Part shown: one piece after another, positions 1-5,864 of the stretch
Layout: the number at the start of each line of letters is the position of its first letter
Numbering within the stretch: position 1 is the first letter of the stretch
NCBI GenBank assembly: GCA_919902745.1
Contig: CAKKRN010000029.1
Span: forward strand, 1-5,864
Source: Syntrophaceae bacterium
Lineage (GTDB): Bacteria; Desulfobacterota; Syntrophia; Syntrophales; UBA5619
Direction: 5' to 3'
Length of the DNA: 5,864 nt
Notes under the pieces: model-generated
Seen by the model: only the letters and a program-made list of their open reading frames with translations
Databases searched by the model: none
What the model was told of the DNA's origin: nothing
Position numbers and translations under genes: made by a program

Positions 1-23
1 TGGTGTTCCCGGTAAATCGATAG

Positions 24-74
24 ATTACGGGGCCTGTGCAAAAACGGCCCAGTATCGCCTACTGCAACCGTAAT
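24..74. repeat. Compact nested inverted repeat, three-way-junction shape
   Basis: The arms ATTACGG (24-30) and CCGTAAT (68-74) are perfect 7-base inverted repeats. Between them lie two further stems placed almost back to back: GGCC (31-34) with GGCC (46-49), and CAGTA (50-54) with TACTG (60-64), the latter with a 5-base loop. Only three bases (65-67) are left unpaired at the junction, so the segment can fold as a three-helix junction on either strand. CCGTAA is repeated once more at 76-81. No family is recognised. It could be a dispersed intergenic repeat, an RNA structure near the end of a leftward transcript, or chance. Confidence 0.35.
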
Positions 75-118
75 TCCGTAACTTATACCATGAACCCGGG
101 CATTCCACAATCGGATTT

Positions 119-325
119 TCAAGTCGCTGCACATCCGCCGTCCGGGGGGCGCGGACAAGCTTCGAGCCGGCCGATCAGGTCCGGCACGGTCGGGCCTCGG
201 CCGGCCGGATGCGAGCGTCGAGCAGCGCCTCGATCCGGTCCCGTTCCCATCCGCAGTAGCCGTCCTTTTTTCGATGATGAAGGTCGGATACCGCCGGATG
301 CGGTGATGCAGGGTTTGATAAGACA
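119..325 (-). pseudogene. Frame-disrupted GC-rich coding remnant (unidentified)
   Basis: On the minus strand the central part (about 276 down to 185) reads KKDGYCGWERDRIEALLDAR with GC-rich third positions, as in the genuine genes of this window, and then stops. The coding-like signal continues in another frame as PDLIGRLEACPRPPDGG and stops near 119. A single shift in the GGCC-rich stretch around 185-200 would join the two. Upstream, the frame beginning at the ATG at 326 (MSYQTLHHRIRRYP) would join the central part through a shift at the run of six A residues near 265-270. The central frame has no normal start codon of its own. I do not recognise a family. This could be a decayed gene, sequence error in a real small gene, or non-coding sequence of coding-like composition. 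Confidence 0.25.
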
Positions 326-343
326 TTGCTTTCGATGGGTGGA

Positions 344-373
344 AGTATAAGGGGGGCTGTTATTGCTTGTCAA
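344..373 (-). promoter_or_regulatory. Near-consensus sigma-70-like promoter, leftward
   Basis: Read on the minus strand, TTGACA (368-373, perfect -35) is followed after 18 bases by TATACT (344-349, 5 of 6 to the -10 consensus). Initiation would be expected near position 337, about 11 bases before the ATG at 326 of the disrupted frame. No Shine-Dalgarno sequence lies before that ATG. It is the best promoter match I found in the window, yet it points at a region with no intact gene. Confidence 0.45.
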
Positions 374-565
374 GGGATATTATGGCATCGAAAAGCAGGG
401 GTTGGCGATGCGATTGAAAAAATAAGGTGGAGCGGCGTCCGTGTTTTTGAAAAATCGGCTCACCTTTTGGACTTTTCACCTGTCATAAAGGACGTTTCGC
501 CCGTAATTCAGACAGCTCTCTCCTGTACGCTCATTATACATGAGGTGTCATTACTGAATGAAGGC

Positions 566-663
566 ATCCCAGGAATAATCGGGGTCCCGATAAAGGGGAT
601 CGTCATTCATTTCCGATTGAAATGATGTAGGCCTATCAAAATTGCCTGATGCTTGACTTCAGG
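566..663. repeat. Series of three small inverted repeats downstream of the radical SAM gene
   Basis: Three potential hairpins follow one another. First, ATCCC (566-570) with GGGAT (596-600) encloses the near-palindrome ATCGGG-GT-CCCGAT (578-591). Second, TCATTTC (607-613) pairs with GAAATGA (619-625) around a 5-base loop. Third, CCTGA (645-649) pairs with TCAGG (659-663). All lie in the predicted 3' untranslated stretch of the leftward gene ending at 749. None is followed by a T tract on the minus strand, so they are not canonical terminators. They might protect or process the 3' end of the message, or be unrelated. Confidence 0.25.
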
Positions 664-748
664 AAGATATACTTTTTTTCACAAGTACGCTTAAGCCGGA
701 TGAACCTCAATTTTATCAAGCCCCTGCTGCACAAGTAAAACCTCCGGA

Positions 749-2500
749 CTATTTGCCGAAGGTTTCCGCGGGCTGATCGATCACAAGGCGGGGTTTCCGA
801 ACCTCGGCTTTTTGCCTCGCGGGATGGGTCTTTTCCAGCGCCGCGGCCGCTGCGTTCTTCTCATGGAAGGAACAGGGTTCGTAGCTCCAGCCGGCGGCAA
901 TACGAGCCTCTTCCCTCTTCAGCGCGAGCCAGGCAAACCGCCCGATGAGCGGGGCAACCAGACGGGTCTTCCAGCCGAAGGCCATGTAGATATCTTTAAG
1001 CAACTGCGTCGCTTTTTCTTTTTGGCGGGGATCGTCCCGATACCACTTTCTCATCGCCCAGACGGCGCCGGCATAGGTCGAGCGCAGAGGGAAAGACTCC
1101 CAGGCTACACGCTTGCGGATGCGCGGTCGGGGATCTTTGCCGTACCGCTGCCAGCCGTTGAGCAGCACCCGGATCATCCGGAGCAGGCTCGGCCCATTCA
1201 CCGCGAAGTCGCGTCGGAAGGCCTCCAGCAGATATTGTTCTTCCAGCCCCGCCGGGATGTGCGGGTGGCGGTAATTGAAGCGGTACTGTCCGTGGGCGTC
1301 GGCAGCGGGAAACTCTGCTTCCGGCAGCAGCGAACCGTCCTGCCTGTGTTTTTCATAGAGGGGCGTTCCCGGAATCGGCGTGTAGAGCATGAACTGGTGA
1401 AAGACGGTCTCATGGCCGATCGCGTAATCGATGATGGCATCCATATTTTCCGGTCGGTGGTCCTCCAGGCCGATGATCGAGGACCCCAGCACGCGGATTC
1501 CATGAGACTGCAAGAGATCGACCAGCGCGCGCGTATCGACCCCCTCGAGCTTGTCATAGGCGCTCTCCTCCCCTTCCAGCCCCATCCAGACCCAGCCGAT
1601 CCCCAGCCGCACCAATTGATCGATCGTATAGGACTTCAAAACTCGCGCGGAGCTGAAAACATAGATGGCCCAGCTTTTCCCGTTGGCCTCCATCAAGTCC
1701 AGCAGCCGAAGCGCGCGCTTCTTGTGGAGGAGAAAATTCTCGTCCAAGGTGAAGAACGATTTCACCTTGAGTTTTTCCTCCATTTTGCACATCGCGGCAA
1801 AGAGTTCATCCCCCGTTTCAAAGAAATTGACGAATTTCCCTTTTCCACCGAACAACGCGGAGGTGGAGCAGAAGTTGCAGCCCATCGGACATCCGACCGA
1901 CGGGATCAGGATCGCCGCCGTGCCTCCGGGCCGGTTGCCGAGCTCGATCCCCATCGTCCGCCCGCCAAAACCCGAGATCGCCAGCGGGTGGATGATGGGG
2001 GCCTGGTGGTTCTGCCCCAGATAGCGCTGAAACCAACGAACCCCTTCGCCGCGGACGATATGGTCCGCATCGATGATCTCCGCGAGCCCCTCCTTGTTGG
2101 TGATGTGGCCGCCGATCACGATCGCGGCGTCCGACCGGTACCGACGGATCAGCTCACACATCTTACGGACCTTGCCGATATTCGGAACAATGCCGCTGAT
2201 CCCGATGATATCATAGGGGTTATGCCGGATCTCCTCCCTGAACGCCTCCAGCGTCGGAAAATCCAGCAGGGTGCAGGGGGCCTCGATATTGCTCTGGATC
2301 ATCATCAACCCGAAGGAACGGTGGAACATCCGGAGCGAGAATCCCCCCTGGACACGGGTGACTTGATTCTGATACAATTCCATCGGGTTGATCCGGCGAC
2401 TCCCGTACTCGTCATCCCGTGCGTAAGGCCCGAAGACGCTCGCGAGCAGAACGCGGGCGCGGCTTCCGAGCGGATGGACTGGCTGATTTCTTTCCGGCAT
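749..2500 (-). CDS. B12-binding-domain radical SAM protein
   Basis: Predicted cytoplasmic cobalamin-type radical SAM enzyme, 583 residues; substrate unknown. Residues about 16-162 form a Rossmann-like B12-binding domain (YDIIGIS near 96-102, IVIGGH near 127-132). The usual cobalamin-ligand motif DxHxxG is absent, as in some other cobalamin-type radical SAM proteins. The radical SAM core spans about 196-385: the cluster motif CPMGCNFC supplies Cys204, Cys208 and Cys211, followed by FFTLDENFL (249-257), GLEGEES (307-313) and YTPIPGTPLYE (373-383), all typical of this class. Residues about 386-583 are a helical, basic and aromatic C-terminal extension I cannot assign. The start at 2500 is chosen because AAAGGAGG lies 5 bases upstream; an in-frame ATG at 2542 sits at the predicted transcription start and has no such signal. 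It is transcribed divergently from the two-component genes. The family is confident. The reaction is not: methylation or a C-C bond-forming reaction, possibly on a lipid, is an inference. Confidence 0.9.
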   Translation of the reverse strand: MPERNQPVHPLGSRARVLLASVFGPYARDDEYGSRRINPMELYQNQVTRVQGGFSLRMFHRSFGLMMIQSNIEAPCTLLDFPTLEAFREEIRHNPYDIIGISGIVPNIGKVRKMCELIRRYRSDAAIVIGGHITNKEGLAEIIDADHIVRGEGVRWFQRYLGQNHQAPIIHPLAISGFGGRTMGIELGNRPGGTAAILIPSVGCPMGCNFCSTSALFGGKGKFVNFFETGDELFAAMCKMEEKLKVKSFFTLDENFLLHKKRALRLLDLMEANGKSWAIYVFSSARVLKSYTIDQLVRLGIGWVWMGLEGEESAYDKLEGVDTRALVDLLQSHGIRVLGSSIIGLEDHRPENMDAIIDYAIGHETVFHQFMLYTPIPGTPLYEKHRQDGSLLPEAEFPAADAHGQYRFNYRHPHIPAGLEEQYLLEAFRRDFAVNGPSLLRMIRVLLNGWQRYGKDPRPRIRKRVAWESFPLRSTYAGAVWAMRKWYRDDPRQKEKATQLLKDIYMAFGWKTRLVAPLIGRFAWLALKREEARIAAGWSYEPCSFHEKNAAAAALEKTHPARQKAEVRKPRLVIDQPAETFGK

Positions 2501-2505
2501 GATAA

Positions 2506-2513
2506 CCTCCTTT
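2506..2513 (-). promoter_or_regulatory. Strong ribosome binding site for the radical SAM gene
   Basis: The minus strand reads AAAGGAGG, then TTATC, then ATG at 2500. This near-perfect Shine-Dalgarno sequence at 5-base spacing fixes the start 14 codons inside the longest open frame. Confidence 0.85.
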
Positions 2514-2547
2514 GGGGCCGTCTTATGGCGGCGCGGAAGCACATTAA

Positions 2548-2577
2548 ATAATATTGCGCGGAATGAAAAGATGTAAG
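2548..2577 (-). promoter_or_regulatory. Candidate promoter of the radical SAM gene
   Basis: On the minus strand CTTACA (2572-2577, 4 of 6 to the -35 consensus) is followed after 18 bases by TATTAT (2548-2553, 5 of 6 to the -10 consensus). Initiation near 2541 would give a leader of about 40 bases carrying the ribosome binding site. The weak -35 and the tandem repeat just upstream of it (2584-2603) fit a promoter that needs an activator. This comes from pattern matching only. Confidence 0.45.
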
Positions 2578-2583
2578 TTGTTG

Positions 2584-2603
2584 TTTTACAATACTTTTAC
2601 AAT
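2584..2603. promoter_or_regulatory. Tandem 11-base-spaced repeat, candidate response-regulator operator
   Basis: TTTTACAAT occurs at 2584-2592 and again, identically, at 2595-2603, an 11-base period (one helical turn). OmpR/PhoB-family regulators typically bind as head-to-tail dimers to direct repeats with about this period, and such a regulator is encoded at 3592-4323. For the leftward promoter the repeats lie at about -43 to -62, where an activator could sit. For the rightward operon each unit contains a -10-like TACAAT (2587-2592, 2598-2603) without a good -35, so the site could also overlap the kinase promoter. Binding by the neighbouring regulator is an inference. Confidence 0.45.
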
Positions 2604-2624
2604 TCACATCCGGTACGTTTGCGA

Positions 2625-3584
2625 ATGAAACAGGCAAAATGGTTCATCCATCCGGTTTTTGTCTTCAGCCTCTCCACGGTCGCGCTGGCGATCTCCCTTT
2701 TTCTGTACATATACTGGTACATCGGTGTCAGCGAAAACCTGAAATCGGTGATCCGGCGCTACCAGTTGGATGGAAATCAGTTTTTCGAGGCCCAGACCTG
2801 GGTGGTGATTCTCATCCTTTCGCTGCTTGTCGCCGCCATCATGCTGGGGATCCTCATCATCTTCATCTACAACCTCAAGACGCTTCAGCTCTATCGCCTC
2901 CAGCACACCTTCATCAACAACTTCACACATGAACTGAAAACCCCGGTAACATCGCTGAAAATCTATCTCGAGACCTTCGCAAAATATCAACTGCCCAGGG
3001 AAGAACAGCTCAAATACATCGGATTCATGCTCCAGGATACCGAGCGCCTCTCCGGCAACATCAACAGCATCCTGAACCTTGCCCGAATCGAGAGCAGGCT
3101 CCATGAAGGAGAACCGACGCCGGTTGAACTGTCGGAGACTATCCGACAGTTCATCGTTCAGAACCGACACCTCTTCCACGACTGCGATATCCTCGTGGCG
3201 CCCCCCGTCACCCGCCCGCTGATCCGCCCGCTTATCGTTCCACTGTTCGAGATGCTGCTCATGAACATCCTGACCAATGCGATGAGGTACAATGCTTCCG
3301 GGAAACCGAGGATCGACATCACCTTCGAGCAGGATCGGCGCTCCCTGCGGATCCGTTTCCGGGACAACGGGATCGGAATTCCTAAAGAGGAGCAAAAGAG
3401 GATCTTCAGCAAGTTCTATCAAGGGCGGCACGATGAACGCGTACCCGTGGGGGGAAGCGGTATCGGCCTCTATCTCGTTCAGCAGATCGCCCGGCTGCAT
3501 CATGGAAAGGTCGTCGCCGACAGCGAAGGCGATGGGAAAGGCTCCGTTTTTACGCTGACTCTGCCGGCGACTGCGCCAAAATGA
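2625..3584 (+). CDS. Sensor histidine kinase (HAMP-less, short extracytoplasmic loop)
   Basis: Inner-membrane two-component sensor kinase of 319 residues that should phosphorylate the regulator encoded 7 bases downstream. Two membrane helices are visible (about 11-34 and 60-82), separated by only about 25 residues outside the membrane. The second helix runs almost directly into the HisKA helix, with no room for a HAMP domain. The H-box is FTHELKTP with the phospho-acceptor His102. The ATP-binding domain follows: N-box NILTNAMRYN (214-223), DNGIGIP (from Asp247), IFSKFYQG, then GGSGIGLYL (from Gly276), and it closes with GSVFTLTLP. All catalytic boxes appear intact. The start used is the ATG at 2625; an in-frame TTG two codons earlier (2619) is possible. 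Neither has a clear Shine-Dalgarno sequence, so translation may start weakly. The signal sensed cannot be read from the sequence, but such short-loop kinases often sense through the membrane or a partner protein. Confidence 0.93.
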   Translation: MKQAKWFIHPVFVFSLSTVALAISLFLYIYWYIGVSENLKSVIRRYQLDGNQFFEAQTWVVILILSLLVAAIMLGILIIFIYNLKTLQLYRLQHTFINNFTHELKTPVTSLKIYLETFAKYQLPREEQLKYIGFMLQDTERLSGNINSILNLARIESRLHEGEPTPVELSETIRQFIVQNRHLFHDCDILVAPPVTRPLIRPLIVPLFEMLLMNILTNAMRYNASGKPRIDITFEQDRRSLRIRFRDNGIGIPKEEQKRIFSKFYQGRHDERVPVGGSGIGLYLVQQIARLHHGKVVADSEGDGKGSVFTLTLPATAPK

Positions 3585-3591
3585 GGTCCAC

Positions 3592-4323
3592 ATGAAACAG
3601 ACGGAACAAAAACGCATTCTGATCGTCGAGGATGACGTTCATATCGCCGAGGGGCTGAAGCTGAATCTCACGCTGCAGGGTTATGAGGCGGCCATTGCCC
3701 GCAGCGGAACCGTCGGGCTCAAGATGTGGAAGGAATGGAATCCGCAGTTGATCGTCCTCGACATCATATTGCCGGGTCTGGACGGATGGTCCGTTCTGCG
3801 CCACATCCGCCTGGAGGAGGAGCGACTCCCGATTCTGATCCTTTCCGCCAAAGGGGCGCCAGACGATCGGGTCAAGGGTTTTTCCTTCGGCGTCGATGAC
3901 TATCTCGCCAAACCCTTCAACCTTGAGGAATTTCTTCTCCGGGTCCAACGTCTGCTGACCAGAGCCTCCTGGGGCCGGAACCGGGAGCGCGGCGGCGGGC
4001 CGGAAGAGACGGCGGAATCGATGGAATACAGCTTCGGCGGCAATACGATCGACTGGAAGACTCTGACCGTATCCTGCAGGCAGGGAACAATACGGCTGAC
4101 GGAGCAGGAGGCCAGACTGCTGAAGGTCTTCATCGCCAACCGCGGAAAACCGCTGTCGCGCAAGCTGCTTCTGGAGGTGGGATGGGGCTACTCCGGCGTA
4201 ACGTCCACCCGGACCGTTGATAACTTCGTCGTCCGCCTCCGAAAATATTTCGAGGAGGACCCGCAGAATCCCGTCTACTTCCGGAGCCTGCGCTCCGTGG
4301 GGTATCTGTTCGATCATCCCTGA
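3592..4323 (+). CDS. OmpR/PhoB-family response regulator
   Basis: Cytoplasmic DNA-binding response regulator of 243 residues, the expected partner of the upstream kinase. The receiver domain (about 8-122) has the acidic pair in IVEDD (11-15), the phospho-acceptor Asp57 in LIVLDIILPG, Ser85 in LILSAKG at the usual Ser/Thr position, and Lys107 in YLAKPF. A linker rich in Gly, Glu and Arg (about 123-145) leads to a winged-helix domain (about 146-241). Its recognition-helix segment is TSTRTVDNFVVRLRKYF (204-220), and the wing ends RSLRSVGYLF. The ribosome binding site GAGG overlaps the TGA of the kinase gene, which points to translational coupling. Likely targets are the tandem repeat at 2584-2603 and hence its own operon and the divergent radical SAM gene (inference). 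All activation residues are present. Confidence 0.94.
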   Translation: MKQTEQKRILIVEDDVHIAEGLKLNLTLQGYEAAIARSGTVGLKMWKEWNPQLIVLDIILPGLDGWSVLRHIRLEEERLPILILSAKGAPDDRVKGFSFGVDDYLAKPFNLEEFLLRVQRLLTRASWGRNRERGGGPEETAESMEYSFGGNTIDWKTLTVSCRQGTIRLTEQEARLLKVFIANRGKPLSRKLLLEVGWGYSGVTSTRTVDNFVVRLRKYFEEDPQNPVYFRSLRSVGYLFDHP

Positions 4324-4334
4324 CGGGGGAAAAA

Positions 4335-4338
4335 GGAG
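4335..4338 (+). promoter_or_regulatory. Ribosome binding site that sets the GTG start of glpK
   Basis: A run of A followed by GGAG lies 6 bases before GTG at 4345. The GTG-initiated protein places the DQGTT phosphate-binding motif at residues 8-12, close to the normal N-terminus of the family, and no ATG lies nearby in frame. Confidence 0.85.
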
Positions 4339-4344
4339 TGAACC

Positions 4345-5835
4345 GTGGCCTTTCTTTTGGCCCTCGATCAGGGCACGACCAGTTCCCGCGCAATCATTTT
4401 CAATGACGACGGCGCCATTGTCGCTTCGGCGCAGCAGGAGTTCCGCCAGCACTATCCCCGGCCCGGCTTGGTCGAACATGATCCCTTCGAAATCTGGGAA
4501 ACCCAAATCGGCGTAGCAACCCTTGCCTTGAAAAATGCGGGGCTCTGCAGCGGAGAAATCGCCGCCATCGGCATCACGAACCAGCGGGAGACGACGGTCG
4601 TCTGGGAGCGGGCCACGGGCCGGCCGATTTGCAATGCGATAGTCTGGCAGGACCGACGGACAGCCGCGGTCTGCGACCGTCTCCGGGCGGACGGCCATGA
4701 ACCGCTCATCCGCAGCAAGACGGGACTCGTCCCGGACGCCTATTTTTCCGGAACCAAGATCGCCTGGATACTCGATCATATCCCGAATGCACGCAAAATG
4801 GCCGAGCAGGGACGCCTGGCCTTCGGCACGATCGATTCCTGGCTGATCTGGAACCTGACCGCTGGGGCAAGGCATCTCACCGACTGCTCCAATGCCTCCC
4901 GGACGATGCTCTTCAACATCCATACTGGCGGCTGGGATGACGAGCTCCTTCGGATCCTGAATGTTCCCCGGGCCGTTCTTCCGGAAATACGTTCCTCCAG
5001 CGAGGTCTATGGCGAGACCCACTCCCCGGCCTTCCCGGTCCCGATCCTGATCGGCGGCGCGGCCGGGGATCAACAGGCCGCCCTCTTCGGTCAGATGTGC
5101 ACGGGGCCGGGGATGGTGAAAAACACCTACGGGACCGGATGCTTCATGCTGATGAACACCGGGACAACCCCCATTGCGTCGGCGAACCAGCTGCTCACCA
5201 CCGTCGCCTGGAAGATCGGCGACAAGACCGATTACGCCCTCGAGGGGAGCGTCTTCATCGGGGGCGCGGTCGTCCAGTGGCTGCGGGACGGGCTGGGCAT
5301 CATCCGCTCTTCCGCCGATGTGGAGGCGCTGGCCCTGCAGGTCGAGGATACGGAAGGGCTCTACCTCGTCCCCGCCTTCTCCGGTCTGGGCGCACCCCAC
5401 TGGGACCCCTACGCCCGGGGAACCCTTATCGGCATCACCCGCGGGACGAAGGCGGCCCACATCGCCCGTGCCGCGCTGGAGAGCATCGCCTACCAGTCGA
5501 TGGACCTGCTCCATTGCATGACGGCGGATGCGGGGATCTCCATCGGAGAACTTCGCGTGGACGGCGGCGCCACCGCAAACGATACCCTGATGCAGTTCCA
5601 GGCGGACATCCTGGGTGTTCCGGTCGCCAGACCGCCCGTTCGGGAGACGACGGCGCTGGGCGCCGTCTATCTGGCCGGCCTCGCCGTCGGCTGCTGGAAG
5701 GGCGTGGACGAGATCAGCCACCGCGTGCCGGTGGAAAAGAGGTTTCTGCCGATGATGGGCGCAGAGAAGGTCGACCGGTTGACCCGGGGGTGGAGGCGGG
5801 CGCTGGAACGCTCCCGGAACTGGGTCGAGACCTGA
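4345..5835 (+). CDS. glpK: Glycerol kinase
   Basis: ATP-dependent phosphorylation of glycerol to sn-glycerol 3-phosphate in the cytoplasm, feeding both catabolism and phospholipid synthesis. The protein has 496 residues (E. coli GlpK about 500) and aligns end to end from memory: [12 protein letters not shown] (8-19), GITNQRET (76-83), DAYFSGTK (131-138), [11 protein letters not shown] (183-193), [10 protein letters not shown] (241-250), [15 protein letters not shown] (259-273), [13 protein letters not shown] (347-359) and RVDGGA (404-409). The glycerol-contacting residues Arg81, Glu82, Tyr133 and Asp242 correspond to E. coli Arg83, Glu84, Tyr135 and Asp245. Differences: the loop before GDQQ reads [15 protein letters not shown] and lacks the arginine (Arg236) used for fructose 1,6-bisphosphate inhibition in E. 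coli, and the C-terminal segment that binds enzyme IIA-glucose there is not conserved. It starts with GTG 21 bases after the response regulator, so it is probably co-transcribed. No glpF or glpD is seen in the window. Confidence 0.96.
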   Translation: MAFLLALDQGTTSSRAIIFNDDGAIVASAQQEFRQHYPRPGLVEHDPFEIWETQIGVATLALKNAGLCSGEIAAIGITNQRETTVVWERATGRPICNAIVWQDRRTAAVCDRLRADGHEPLIRSKTGLVPDAYFSGTKIAWILDHIPNARKMAEQGRLAFGTIDSWLIWNLTAGARHLTDCSNASRTMLFNIHTGGWDDELLRILNVPRAVLPEIRSSSEVYGETHSPAFPVPILIGGAAGDQQAALFGQMCTGPGMVKNTYGTGCFMLMNTGTTPIASANQLLTTVAWKIGDKTDYALEGSVFIGGAVVQWLRDGLGIIRSSADVEALALQVEDTEGLYLVPAFSGLGAPHWDPYARGTLIGITRGTKAAHIARAALESIAYQSMDLLHCMTADAGISIGELRVDGGATANDTLMQFQADILGVPVARPPVRETTALGAVYLAGLAVGCWKGVDEISHRVPVEKRFLPMMGAEKVDRLTRGWRRALERSRNWVET

Positions 5836-5864
5836 TGGGTTTTTGAGGTCACCGGATTACGGTT
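5836..5864. other. Short downstream tail of glpK
   Basis: Twenty-nine bases follow the glpK stop. The only ATG overlapping that stop gives a frame of three codons. GAGG at 5845-5848 could serve a gene starting beyond the edge. No terminator is visible. The last nine bases, ATTACGGTT (5856-5864), match one arm of the nested repeat near the left edge. Confidence 0.4.

Larger units (their letters stand above)
1..748. other. Left-edge region without an intact gene
   Basis: No reading frame here has a ribosome binding site, a recognisable protein family and coding-like codon use together. Base composition changes along it: roughly 1-120 is mixed, 120-300 is strongly GC-rich and resembles disrupted coding sequence on the minus strand, and 320-748 is AT-richer and looks intergenic. 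The part next to 748 must hold the 3' untranslated end of the leftward radical SAM gene, but I see no classic terminator (stable GC stem followed directly by a T run) in either orientation. Sub-features at 24-74, 119-325, 344-373 and 566-663 are listed separately. Confidence 0.6.

Noticed and set aside
82..110. Leftward promoter-like pair TTGTGG - 17 bases - TATAAG
   Set aside because: The -35 matches at only three of six positions and nothing recognisable lies downstream before the window edge.
36..350. A 104-codon plus-strand frame
   Set aside because: The translation is low-complexity Pro/Arg/Ser-rich, typical of the wrong frame of GC-rich DNA, and coding character is stronger on the minus strand.
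412..440. T-rich run (TTATTTTTTC on the minus strand) as a terminator for the radical SAM gene
   Set aside because: The preceding bases form only a 3-base-pair stem, and the run is over 300 bases from the stop codon.
326..625. A 99-codon plus-strand frame (TTG at 326 or ATG at 335)
   Set aside because: There is no ribosome binding site, no recognised family and no coding-like third-position bias; it lies in AT-richer sequence that looks intergenic.
2524..2540. Sigma-54-like GG/GC spacing (TGGC...GC) upstream of the kinase gene
   Set aside because: The TTGCA half of the -12 element is absent, so the match rests on GC-rich composition alone.
812..2551. A 579-codon open frame on the plus strand opposite the radical SAM gene
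   Set aside because: The minus strand has clear radical SAM motifs and a strong ribosome binding site; the plus-strand frame has neither.
2604..3617. A 337-codon open frame on the minus strand opposite the histidine kinase
   Set aside because: It is antisense to a kinase with all catalytic boxes, and its Glu/Asp/Gln-rich translation shows no family features.
3550..5721. A 723-codon open frame on the minus strand opposite the response regulator and glpK
   Set aside because: It runs antisense to two genes with full family motifs, has no recognisable domains, and has the Gly/Asp/Arg/Pro-rich look of an antisense shadow in GC-rich DNA.

Overview
The window looks like a bacterial chromosome segment, GC-rich in its genes and visibly more AT-rich between them. 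It carries four intact genes plus about 750 bases at the left edge with no intact gene. Lineage is inference only: a cobalamin-type radical SAM protein, a HAMP-less histidine kinase with an OmpR-type regulator, and this codon style would suit an anaerobic deltaproteobacterium (Syntrophales-like Desulfobacterota). No marker gene confirms it.

Layout. Positions 1-748 hold no convincing intact gene. They contain a compact nested inverted repeat (24-74), a GC-rich tract with coding character but broken frames on the minus strand (119-325), a near-consensus sigma-70-like promoter firing leftward into that tract (344-373), and a series of small inverted repeats (566-663) beyond the 3' end of the next gene. 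Positions 749-2500 (minus) encode a 583-residue radical SAM protein with an N-terminal B12-binding-like domain. A 124-base divergent intergenic region (2501-2624) separates it from a rightward run of three genes: a sensor histidine kinase (2625-3584), an OmpR/PhoB-family response regulator (3592-4323) and glycerol kinase glpK (4345-5835). Gaps inside that run are 7 and 21 bases, so it is probably one operon. The last 29 bases are downstream of glpK.

How the genes may work together. The kinase and regulator form a cognate two-component pair. The shared intergenic region contains two perfect 9-base units (TTTTACAAT) spaced exactly 11 bases apart. That is the geometry bound by OmpR/PhoB-family dimers, and the site lies just upstream of the -35 element of a plausible promoter for the radical SAM gene. 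The simplest model is that the pair controls both its own operon, including glpK, and the divergent radical SAM gene. Glycerol kinase makes sn-glycerol 3-phosphate, the backbone precursor of phospholipids, and several cobalamin-type radical SAM enzymes act on lipids. A membrane-lipid function for the locus is therefore a reasonable but unproven hypothesis.
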